25,305 nt of DNA from Pseudomonadota bacterium. Lineage in GTDB: Bacteria > Pseudomonadota > Gammaproteobacteria > Burkholderiales > Burkholderiaceae_D. The position numbers and the translations under genes were made by a program. The stretch lies in NCBI GenBank assembly GCA_023422955.1, contig JAFAGG010000073.1:1-25305 (forward strand). Reading direction: 5' to 3'. The number at the start of each line of letters is the position of its first letter. Position 1 is the stretch's first letter. Shown one piece after another: positions 1 to 6,602 of the stretch. Below the pieces are notes generated by a model. It saw only the letters and a program-made list of their open reading frames with translations, did no database searches and was not told the DNA's origin.

Positions 1-78
1 ACGAATTCCTGCCTTTGGTCCATGATGGATGTCTCTTTCCACGGCATCGTATCTCTCCATAAATACAATGCCGTAAAG

Positions 79-114
79 TGTCCACCATGTCTCCGAACAC
101 CTGTCCACTATGTG
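79..114. repeat. Direct repeat resembling an insertion-sequence end
   Basis: Two imperfect copies of a 13-mer, TGTCCACCATGTC at 79-91 and TGTCCACTATGTG at 102-114, lie 23 bp apart. No gene is visible in 1-136. Short repeated TGTCCA-type motifs of this kind occur near the ends of some transposable elements, so this may be a scar of one. No transposase is in the window and the element family cannot be named from sequence alone. Confidence 0.25.
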
Positions 115-136
115 GCCGGTCTATACAGGAGGGCAA

Positions 137-209
137 GGGTGGGGATGGGTTAATCAAGCTTCGTGACCGAAACCCATCCCCCTCCCAACCTCCCCCTTGA
201 AGGGGGAGG
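137..209. repeat. Dispersed intergenic palindrome, copy A; possible folD terminator
   Basis: An inverted pair GGGTGGGGATGGGTT / AACCCATCCCCCTCCC (about 137-151 and 171-186) is followed by a perfect hairpin, CCTCCCCCTT-G-AAGGGGGAGG, at 189-209. The hairpin starts 19 bases beyond the folD stop (reading leftward), so it could end or stabilise the folD transcript. The same sequence themes recur at 8162-8190 and 10981-11096, which marks it as a dispersed repeat family and not a gene-specific signal. Confidence 0.6.
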
Positions 210-227
210 AGTTAGTTCGTTCGGCGC

Positions 228-1073
228 TTATGCTCTTTCCGCCGCTTCAACTGTATTAACCAGCAGCATCGTAATCGTCATCGGTCCTACGCCGCCCGGC
301 ACCGGTGTGATAAAACCGGCAACTTCCTTGGCGGAGTCGAAATCGACGTCGCCGCACAATTTGCCCTGTTCATCGCGGTTGATGCCCACGTCGATGACCA
401 CGGATCCTGGTTTGAGCATGTCGCCGGTGACGATGTTCCTTTTACCGGTTGCCACCACCACGATATCCGCATCGCGGGTGTGCTTGCTCAAATCGCGCGT
501 CTTGGAATTGCAGATGGTGACGGTAGCGCCCGCTTGCAAGAGCAACATGGCTTGCGGTTTGCCAACGATGTTGGAAGCGCCGACGATTACTGCGTGCGCG
601 CCGCGGATCGGGTAATCGATGGCTTCCAGCATTTTCATCACGCCATAAGGCGTGCAGGGGCGGAACAGCGGCTGGCCGGTCATCAGCATGCCGGCATTGG
701 CGACGTGAAAGCCGTCCACATCTTTTTCCGGCGCAATCGCTTCGATTACCTTGTGCGCATCGATATGCTTGGGCAGCGGAAGCTGAACCAGGATGCCGTG
801 TATTTTCGGATCCTTGTTCAGCGCATCGATGCGGGCCAGCAGCTCGGCTTCCGACATCTCGGCTTCATATTGCTCCATGACCGAATGCAGGCCATTATCC
901 ACGCAGGCTTTGACCTTGTTGCGTACATAAACCTGCGAGGCCGGGTCGGCGCCGACCAGGATGACGGCGAGTCCGGGTTGCTTGCCTTGGGCGGTGAGGG
1001 CGGCGGCACGTTCTGCTACCTGGCTGCGAATTTGTTTGGCGATCTGGTTTCCGTCGATAATCTGGGCTGGCAT
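228..1073 (-). CDS. folD: Bifunctional methylenetetrahydrofolate dehydrogenase / methenyltetrahydrofolate cyclohydrolase FolD
   Basis: FolD interconverts 5,10-methylene-, 5,10-methenyl- and 10-formyl-tetrahydrofolate in the cytoplasm, using NADP, and supplies one-carbon units for purines and formyl-methionine. The 281-aa length is normal for bacterial FolD. Family hallmarks are visible: YVRNKVKACVDNG with the catalytic Tyr and Lys, VQLPLPKHI, the RPCTPYGVM segment, the Rossmann stretch VIVGASNIVGKP, and the C-terminal signature PGGVGPMT. The ATG at 1073 is used because the N-terminus MPAQIIDGNQIAK matches the family start; no good ribosome binding site is seen. The gene is divergent from aceE, and its 3' end runs into the repeat hairpin at 189-209. 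Confidence 0.97.
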   Translation of the reverse strand: MPAQIIDGNQIAKQIRSQVAERAAALTAQGKQPGLAVILVGADPASQVYVRNKVKACVDNGLHSVMEQYEAEMSEAELLARIDALNKDPKIHGILVQLPLPKHIDAHKVIEAIAPEKDVDGFHVANAGMLMTGQPLFRPCTPYGVMKMLEAIDYPIRGAHAVIVGASNIVGKPQAMLLLQAGATVTICNSKTRDLSKHTRDADIVVVATGKRNIVTGDMLKPGSVVIDVGINRDEQGKLCGDVDFDSAKEVAGFITPVPGGVGPMTITMLLVNTVEAAERA

Positions 1074-1111
1074 TTTGAAGAGTCTGAAGAGGTCAAATAA
1101 GTAAAACGAAG

Positions 1112-1117
1112 ATTATA
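1112..1117 (-). promoter_or_regulatory. Candidate -10 box for folD
   Basis: On the minus strand there is an exact TATAAT about 38 bases upstream of the folD ATG, which would give a leader of roughly 30 bases. The matching -35 region is poor, so this is only a candidate. Confidence 0.35.
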
Positions 1118-1239
1118 GCCGTCCCTCCGCCGCGACTTTTTTCACGGACGGTGGAACGGTTTGCAGGCAAAGCATGCCATAGAAAGAGGGATCTCATTGG
1201 GTGGGCCATTTTTCATATTGTGAAAGCACGTATCGCAAT

Positions 1240-1268
1240 TTGGAAATGAAGAAAAGTCCTGTTAATAT
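1240..1268 (+). promoter_or_regulatory. Candidate sigma70 promoter for the aceE cluster
   Basis: TTGGAA (1240-1245) and TAATAT (1263-1268) are separated by 17 bases and each matches 4 of 6 consensus positions. Transcription would begin near 1275, leaving a leader of about 85 bases before aceE. No PdhR-type operator was recognised in this 286-bp divergent spacer. Confidence 0.4.
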
Positions 1269-1359
1269 CTGCCAGTTTATTTACCCCTAAGATCATAAGC
1301 AAAATTGCCGCTGCGATGACCCATCACGGCAGGTGATCATATAAAGGAGAGGCACTATT

Positions 1360-4056
1360 ATGTCCGCCCAAATCGATCAAGTTCTGGCGCAAGCCGCCAA
1401 TGATCCCGATGTGATGGAAACGCAGGAGTGGCTGGATGCCCTCGAAGCGGTAATTCAGAATGAAGGTCCGGAACGCGCGCATTACCTGATGGAGCGGTTG
1501 GTTGACCTGGCCCGCCGTCGCGGCGCCAATATCCCGTTCTCTGCGACGACGGCTTACGTCAATACCATCCCGGCCCATCTCGAAGACCATTGCCCCGGCA
1601 ACCTGGAATACGAAGAGCGCCTGCGCTCCTGGATGCGCTGGAATGCAATGGCGATGGTGGTGAAAGCCAACCGCGCCGACGGTGACCTCGGCGGCCATAT
1701 CTCCAGCTTCGCGTCGCTCGCGAACATGCTGGGTATAGGCTTCAACCATTTCTGGCATGCGGCTACCGAAGACCACGGCGGCGATCTGCTCTATATCCAG
1801 GGCCACTCCTCGCCCGGCGTTTATGCGCGCGCTTTCCTCGAAGGCCGTCTCTCCGAAGAGCAACTGACCAACTTCCGCGTGGAAGGTGACAAGAAGGGTC
1901 TGTCGTCCTATCCGCATCCGCACCTGATGCCGGACTTCTGGCAATTCCCGACCGTGTCCATGGGCCTGGGCCCGATCATGGCGATCTACCAGGCGCGCTT
2001 CCTGCGCTACCTGCATGCACGCGGCATTGCCAAGACCGATAACCGCAAGGTCTGGGTATTCTGCGGCGACGGCGAAATGGACGAGGTGGAGTCCAAGGGC
2101 GCAATCGGCGTGGCTGTGCGCGAAGGCCTGGATAACCTGGTCATGGTGGTCAACTGCAATCTGCAGCGTCTGGATGGCCCGGTGCGCGGCAACGGCAAGA
2201 TCATCCAGGAACTGGAAGGCGAATTCCGCGGCGCCGGCTGGAACGTTATCAAGGTCATCTGGGGCAGCAACTGGGACGACCTGCTGTCGCGCGACACCGA
2301 CGGCATCCTGATGCGCGTGATGATGGAAACCGTGGACGGTGAATACCAGAATTACCGCGCCAAGGATGGCGCCTTCGTGCGCAAGCACTTCTTCGGCAAA
2401 CATCCCAAGTTATTGGATCTGGTATCCAAGCTGTCGGACGACGACATCTGGCGCCTGACCCGTGGCGGTCATGATCCGCACAAGATTTACGCAGCCTTCA
2501 AGAAAGCCCAGGAACATACCGGTCAGCCTACCGTCTTGCTGGTCAAGACCGTCAAGGGCTTCGGCATGGGCAAGTCCGGCGAAGCGCGCAACACCGCGCA
2601 CCAGACCAAGAAGCTGGACGACGAAGCGATCCGCGAAATGCGCGACCGTTTCAATATTCCCGTTCCCGACGACAAGCTGGCCGATATCCCGTTCTACCGC
2701 CCGGCCGAAGACGCGCCGGAAATCAAATACATGCACGAGCGCCGCAAGGCCCTCGGCGGTTACCTGCCGGAACGTCGCCAGAAAGCAGACGAAACCCTGG
2801 TGGTGCCGCCGCTGGAAGCCTTCAAGGCCGTGCTCGATCCGACCGCAGAAGGCCGCGAAATCTCCACCACGCAAGCTTATGTGCGCATGATTACCGCACT
2901 GCTGCGCGACCAGAGCCTGAGCAAGCGTATCGTGCCCATCCTGGTGGATGAAGCGCGTACCTTCGGCATGGAAGGCCTGTTCCGCCAGATCGGCATTTAC
3001 AACCCGCACGGTCAGCAATACGAGCCAGTCGACAAGGACCAGGTCAGCTACTACCGCGAAGACAAGGCCGGCCAGATCCTGCAGGAAGGCATCAATGAAG
3101 CCGGTGCGATGAGCTCGTGGATTGCCGCGGCAACCTCGTACTCGACCAATAATCGGGTCATGATCCCGTTCTATACCTTCTATTCGATGTTCGGCCTGCA
3201 GCGCGTGGGCGACCTGGCCTGGGCGGCCGGCGACATGCATGCGCGCGGTTTCCTGATGGCTGGTACTGCCGGCCGCACCACGCTGAACGGCGAAGGCTTG
3301 CAGCACGAAGACGGTCACAGCCACGTCATGGCGGCCACGATTCCGAACTGCCTGCCTTACGATCCGACCTTCGCGCATGAAGTCGCGGTCATCATCCATG
3401 ATGGCCTGAAGCGCATGGTGGAACGCCAGGAAGACGTGTTCTACTACATCACCGTGATGAACGAGAACTACCCGCATCCGGGCCTGAAGGCTGGCCAGGA
3501 AGAGGGCATACTCAAAGGGCTGTACCTGCTGCAACCAGGCGACAAGAAAGCCAAGCAGCGCGTGCAGCTGATGGGCTCCGGCACCATCCTGCGTGAAGTG
3601 ATCGCTGCTGCTGAATTGCTGAAGAAAGACTGGAATATCGAAGCCGATATCTGGTCGGCGCCTTCCTTCACGCTGCTGGCGCGCGACGGCCAGGATGCGG
3701 AACGCTGGAACATGCTCAATCCAACCGAAAAAGCACGCTTGCCTTATGTCACGCAATGCCTGCAGGACACAAGCGGTCCTATCGTGGTGGCGACCGACTA
3801 CATGCGCTTGTTCGCCGAGCAGATTCGTGCTTTCATCCCGAAAGACCGCAGCTACAAGGTATTGGGCACCGATGGCTTCGGCCGTTCCGACAGCCGCACC
3901 AAGCTGCGCGAGTTCTTTGAAGTGAATCGCTATTTCGTCACCGTGGCCGCACTGAAGACCCTGGCCGATGAAGGCGCGATCGATGCATCCGTGGTAGCCA
4001 AGGCGATCAAGAAATACGGTCTTGATCCGAACAAGCCAAATCCGGTCACACAATAA
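1360..4056 (+). CDS. aceE: Pyruvate dehydrogenase E1 component, homodimeric type
   Basis: E1 decarboxylates pyruvate using thiamine diphosphate and passes the acetyl group to the lipoyl arm of E2 in the cytoplasmic pyruvate dehydrogenase complex. At 898 aa it is close to the roughly 890-aa homodimeric AceE family and unlike the split alpha/beta E1. The thiamine diphosphate motif is clear: GDGEMDE begins at Gly236 and is followed by the NCN at residues 265-267 and the conserved LQRLDGPV stretch. The start is supported by AAAGGAGAGG at 1343-1352, seven bases before the ATG. It is the first gene of the PDH cluster; aceF follows after a 101-base gap containing a hairpin. Frame is intact throughout. 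Confidence 0.98.
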   Translation: MSAQIDQVLAQAANDPDVMETQEWLDALEAVIQNEGPERAHYLMERLVDLARRRGANIPFSATTAYVNTIPAHLEDHCPGNLEYEERLRSWMRWNAMAMVVKANRADGDLGGHISSFASLANMLGIGFNHFWHAATEDHGGDLLYIQGHSSPGVYARAFLEGRLSEEQLTNFRVEGDKKGLSSYPHPHLMPDFWQFPTVSMGLGPIMAIYQARFLRYLHARGIAKTDNRKVWVFCGDGEMDEVESKGAIGVAVREGLDNLVMVVNCNLQRLDGPVRGNGKIIQELEGEFRGAGWNVIKVIWGSNWDDLLSRDTDGILMRVMMETVDGEYQNYRAKDGAFVRKHFFGKHPKLLDLVSKLSDDDIWRLTRGGHDPHKIYAAFKKAQEHTGQPTVLLVKTVKGFGMGKSGEARNTAHQTKKLDDEAIREMRDRFNIPVPDDKLADIPFYRPAEDAPEIKYMHERRKALGGYLPERRQKADETLVVPPLEAFKAVLDPTAEGREISTTQAYVRMITALLRDQSLSKRIVPILVDEARTFGMEGLFRQIGIYNPHGQQYEPVDKDQVSYYREDKAGQILQEGINEAGAMSSWIAAATSYSTNNRVMIPFYTFYSMFGLQRVGDLAWAAGDMHARGFLMAGTAGRTTLNGEGLQHEDGHSHVMAATIPNCLPYDPTFAHEVAVIIHDGLKRMVERQEDVFYYITVMNENYPHPGLKAGQEEGILKGLYLLQPGDKKAKQRVQLMGSGTILREVIAAAELLKKDWNIEADIWSAPSFTLLARDGQDAERWNMLNPTEKARLPYVTQCLQDTSGPIVVATDYMRLFAEQIRAFIPKDRSYKVLGTDGFGRSDSRTKLREFFEVNRYFVTVAALKTLADEGAIDASVVAKAIKKYGLDPNKPNPVTQ

Positions 4057-4089
4057 ATGACAAATACATTCCTTTGCTGAGTTAGGAAG

Positions 4090-4120
4090 CTGGGGCGATG
4101 GCAACAACCATCGCCCCCAG
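4090..4120 (+). terminator. Stem-loop between aceE and aceF
   Basis: CTGGGGCGATGG (4090-4101), loop CAACAA, then CCATCGCCCCCAG (4108-4120): a 12-bp GC-rich stem with one bulged C. No clear U-run follows (TCTTATCC), so it is more likely an attenuator, partial terminator or RNA-processing/stability stem than a full stop signal. An in-frame ATG at 4098 lies inside this stem and is not the likely aceF start. Confidence 0.6.
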
Positions 4121-4144
4121 TCTTATCCGAAAGGAAGGAATCGA

Positions 4145-4492
4145 TGGAGCGACGAATATGAGTTTGGTTGAAGTGAAAGTGCCGGATATCGGCGACTTTA
4201 AGGAAGTGGAAGTCATCGAAATGCTGGTGAAAGCCGGCGATACGGTGAGCGTGGATCAATCGCTGGTGACGGTGGAATCGGACAAGGCCAGCCTTGAGAT
4301 TCCGTCGAGCCATGCGGGTGTGATCAAGGAGTTGAAGATCAAGCTGGGCGACAAGGTATCGGAAGGTTCCTTGCTGCTGACGCTGGAAGAAGCGGCAGGC
4401 GCGGAAAGTGCCGCCGCAGCCGATACGGCTCCTGCAGCAGCCTCGCAAGCAGCGGCTCCGGCTCCTGCTCCTCAGGCCGCTCCAGCCCCTGC
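4145..4492 (+). repeat. Lipoyl-domain duplication, copy 1 (aceF 5' end)
   Basis: Bases 4145-4492 align without gaps to 6255-6602 (offset 2110). By eye I count about 14 mismatches in 348 bases, near 96% identity. The match begins at the ribosome binding site, runs through the lipoyl domain and stops in the Ala/Pro linker, after which the genes diverge. Most differences are silent. Confidence 0.9.
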
Positions 4493-5537
4493 GCCCGCAG
4501 CTCCCGCTCCGGCAGCGCAAGCTCCTGCCCCTCAGTCTGCATCCGCACCCGCTCCGCGTGCTGAAGCGGCAGAAGAAGTGGATAACTCCAACCCTGGCAC
4601 GCTGCCGCATGCCTCGCCTTCCGTGCGCAAGTTCGCGCGCGAACTCGGCGTGAACCTCACCCGCGTGCAGGGCAGCGGTCCCAAGGGACGCATCACGCAG
4701 GAAGACGTACAGAATTTCGTCAAGGCCGTGATGTCCGGCGCATCCGCCGCGCCGGCTGGTGCGGCAGGCGCAACCGGCGGTGGCGCAGGGCTGAATCTGT
4801 TGCCGTGGCCGTCGCTGGACTTCTCCAAGTTCGGCCCCACCACGATCGAGCCGCTGTCGCGCATCAAGAAGATCAGCGGCCCCAATTTGCATCGCAACTG
4901 GGTGATGATCCCGCACGTAAATCAATACGAGCAGGCCGACGTCACCGAGCTGGAAGCCTTCCGCAAGAAGATGAACGAAGAGCTCGCCAAGAGCAACAAG
5001 AGCGGCGTGAAGCTGACCATGCTGGCTTTCGTGATCAAGGCTTGCGTATCCGCACTCAAGGCTTATCCCGACTTCAATGCATCGCTGGATGAAAACGGCG
5101 AGAACCTGATCCGCAAGCAGTACTACCACATCGGCTTTGCCGCCGACACGCCGAATGGCCTGGTGGTGCCGGTGGTGAAAGATGCCGACAAGAAGGGTCT
5201 GCTGGAAATCGCACGCGAAATGGGCGAGTTGTCCGCACAGGCACGCGAAGGAAAATTGAAGCCGGCCGACATGCAGGGTGCAAGCTTCACGATTTCTTCG
5301 CTGGGCGGCATAGGCGGCACCTACTTCACGCCCATCATCAATGCGCCCGAAGTCGGTATCCTCGGCCTGTCGCGCATTGATACCCAGCCGGTATGGGACG
5401 GCAAGCAATTCGTGCCGCGCCAGATCCTGCCGCTGTCGCTGTCGTATGACCATCGCGTGATCGACGGCGCGATGGGCGTGCGGTTCGTCGTGCATATCGC
5501 GCAGGTACTGGCCGATATGCGCAAGACGCTGCTGTGA
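4158..5537 (+). CDS. aceF: Pyruvate dehydrogenase E2, dihydrolipoamide acetyltransferase
   Basis: E2 forms the core of the complex and transfers the acetyl group from lipoate to CoA. From the ATG at 4158 the protein has 459 aa. Domains in order: one lipoyl domain (about 1-78, lipoylated Lys43 in ESDKAS), a long Ala/Pro-rich hinge (about 80-150), a peripheral-subunit-binding domain around residues 152-190 (HASPSVRKFARELGV), and a catalytic domain with the HxxxDG motif His432-Asp436-Gly437. An upstream in-frame ATG at 4098 lies in the hairpin and would add 20 non-homologous residues. The 4158 start is preferred because MSLVEVKVPDIGD is the family N-terminus and the same GGAGCGACGAAT-ATG precedes lpdA. 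It has only one lipoyl domain, whereas some relatives have two or three. Confidence 0.96.
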   Translation: MSLVEVKVPDIGDFKEVEVIEMLVKAGDTVSVDQSLVTVESDKASLEIPSSHAGVIKELKIKLGDKVSEGSLLLTLEEAAGAESAAAADTAPAAASQAAAPAPAPQAAPAPAPAAPAPAAQAPAPQSASAPAPRAEAAEEVDNSNPGTLPHASPSVRKFARELGVNLTRVQGSGPKGRITQEDVQNFVKAVMSGASAAPAGAAGATGGGAGLNLLPWPSLDFSKFGPTTIEPLSRIKKISGPNLHRNWVMIPHVNQYEQADVTELEAFRKKMNEELAKSNKSGVKLTMLAFVIKACVSALKAYPDFNASLDENGENLIRKQYYHIGFAADTPNGLVVPVVKDADKKGLLEIAREMGELSAQAREGKLKPADMQGASFTISSLGGIGGTYFTPIINAPEVGILGLSRIDTQPVWDGKQFVPRQILPLSLSYDHRVIDGAMGVRFVVHIAQVLADMRKTLL

Positions 5538-5557
5538 TGCAAACACCTTATAAGGCC

Positions 5558-5585
5558 AAGCCCGTTCGCGGGCTTGTTGCTTTTT
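5558..5585 (+). terminator. Rho-independent terminator after aceF
   Basis: AAGCCCG-TTCG-CGGGCTT is a perfect 7-bp stem with a four-base loop (5558-5575), and TTGCTTTTT follows. It lies between aceF and the BPH gene and so may uncouple aceE-aceF from BPH-lpdA or set their ratio by readthrough. Confidence 0.7.
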
Positions 5586-5610
5586 GCAGTTTCTCTCGCG
5601 GAGGCCGTGC

Positions 5611-6249
5611 ATGACCACCTGTGTCGTGGTAAGGAAGGGCAATGAAATTGCCATTGCTGCCGATACACTGGTGACTTTCGGGGACACCCGCCTTCCCCAG
5701 CCCTACGAGATGAACGACAAGATCTTCAGGGTAGGCGACTCCTATGTCGCAATGGAAGGCACCACCGCGCACTTCCCGGTCATGCGCAAATTGCTGGCTG
5801 AAATGGGCGACGAGTGCAGGCTGTGCGACCGCGATCAGGTATTCGATACCTATACGCGCGTGCACCAGATACTGAAGGAAAAATACTTCCTCAATCCCAA
5901 GGAAGACGAAGAAGATCCTTACGAATCTTCGCAGTTGGTGTCATTGATCGCCAATCCGCATGGCATCTTCGGCGTGTATTCCTATCGTGAAGTGTTCAGT
6001 TTCGAGCGCTTCTGGAGCATAGGCAGCGGCCGCAGTTTCGCACTGGGTGCGATGTATGCGGTGTACGAATCAGAGTTGAGTGCAAGACAAATCGCGGAAA
6101 TCGGCGTGCGCGCCGGCGCGGAGTTTGACAAGAATACGGCCGGCCCTTTCCAGGTGTTCAGCCTGATGATGGATGATGGGCAAGGGCGAGAGAAAGCAAT
6201 GATGGAAAGCAGCTCGCCACAAGGGCCGCTGGCAGTCCCGGCAGAATAA
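5611..6249 (+). CDS. Betaproteobacterial proteasome homologue (BPH), Ntn-hydrolase threonine peptidase
   Basis: This 212-aa protein resembles HslV and proteasome beta subunits. After removal of Met1 the mature chain would start TTCVVVRKGNEIAIAADT, with the nucleophile Thr1. Counting from it, Asp17 sits at the position conserved in the fold (HslV: TTIVSVRRNG...AGD), and Lys36, in NDKIFRVG, probably replaces HslV Lys33 after a short insertion. Mid-protein FSFERFWSIGSGRSFALGAM matches the conserved GSG region. The start at 5611 is chosen over the ATG at 5584 because it places Thr at the N-terminus and has GCGGAGG at 5598-5604. The gene sits between aceF and lpdA, 18 bases before lpdA. No ATPase partner gene is nearby. 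Assignment to BPH rests on family knowledge; substrates are unknown to me. Confidence 0.82.
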   Translation: MTTCVVVRKGNEIAIAADTLVTFGDTRLPQPYEMNDKIFRVGDSYVAMEGTTAHFPVMRKLLAEMGDECRLCDRDQVFDTYTRVHQILKEKYFLNPKEDEEDPYESSQLVSLIANPHGIFGVYSYREVFSFERFWSIGSGRSFALGAMYAVYESELSARQIAEIGVRAGAEFDKNTAGPFQVFSLMMDDGQGREKAMMESSSPQGPLAVPAE

Positions 6250-6254
6250 AACAT

Positions 6255-6602
6255 TGGAGCGACGAATATGAGTTTGGTTGAAGTGAAAGTGCCGGATATC
6301 GGCGACTTTAAGGATGTGGAAGTCATCGAATTGCTGGTGAAAGCCGGCGATACGGTGAGCGTGGATCAATCGCTGGTGACGGTGGAATCGGACAAGGCCA
6401 GCCTTGAGATTCCGTCGAGCCATGCGGGCGTGATCAAGGAGTTGAAGATCAAGCTGGGTGACAAGGTGTCGGAAGGCTCCTTGCTGCTGACGCTGGAAGA
6501 AGCGGCCGGTGCGGAAAGTGCCCCCACAGCCGATACGGCTCCTGCAGCAGCCCCGCAAGCAGCGGCTCCTGCTCCAGCTCCTCAGGCCGCTCCTGCCCCT
6601 GC
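6255..6602 (+). repeat. Lipoyl-domain duplication, copy 2 (lpdA 5' end)
   Basis: Counterpart of 4145-4492, colinear and ungapped, covering the ribosome binding site GGAGCGACGAAT, the start codon, the lipoyl domain and the start of the Ala/Pro linker of lpdA. Confidence 0.9.

Noticed and set aside
480..1100. 206-codon plus-strand frame opposite folD
   Set aside because: Antisense shadow of folD, with no recognisable domain and no ribosome binding site.
2410..4107. 565-codon open frame on the minus strand opposite aceE
   Set aside because: It is antisense to a complete, highly conserved aceE; its translation is His/Gln/Ala-rich with no family pattern, as expected from codon bias on the coding strand.
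4098..4157. Extended aceF start at the ATG inside the hairpin
   Set aside because: The 20 extra residues do not look like the family N-terminus, and the ribosome binding site shared with lpdA points to 4158.
3930..5687. 585-codon minus-strand frame crossing aceE, aceF and BPH
   Set aside because: It spans three real genes and their terminators, and its translation contains low-complexity Arg/Cys/Gly runs mirroring the aceF Ala/Pro linker.
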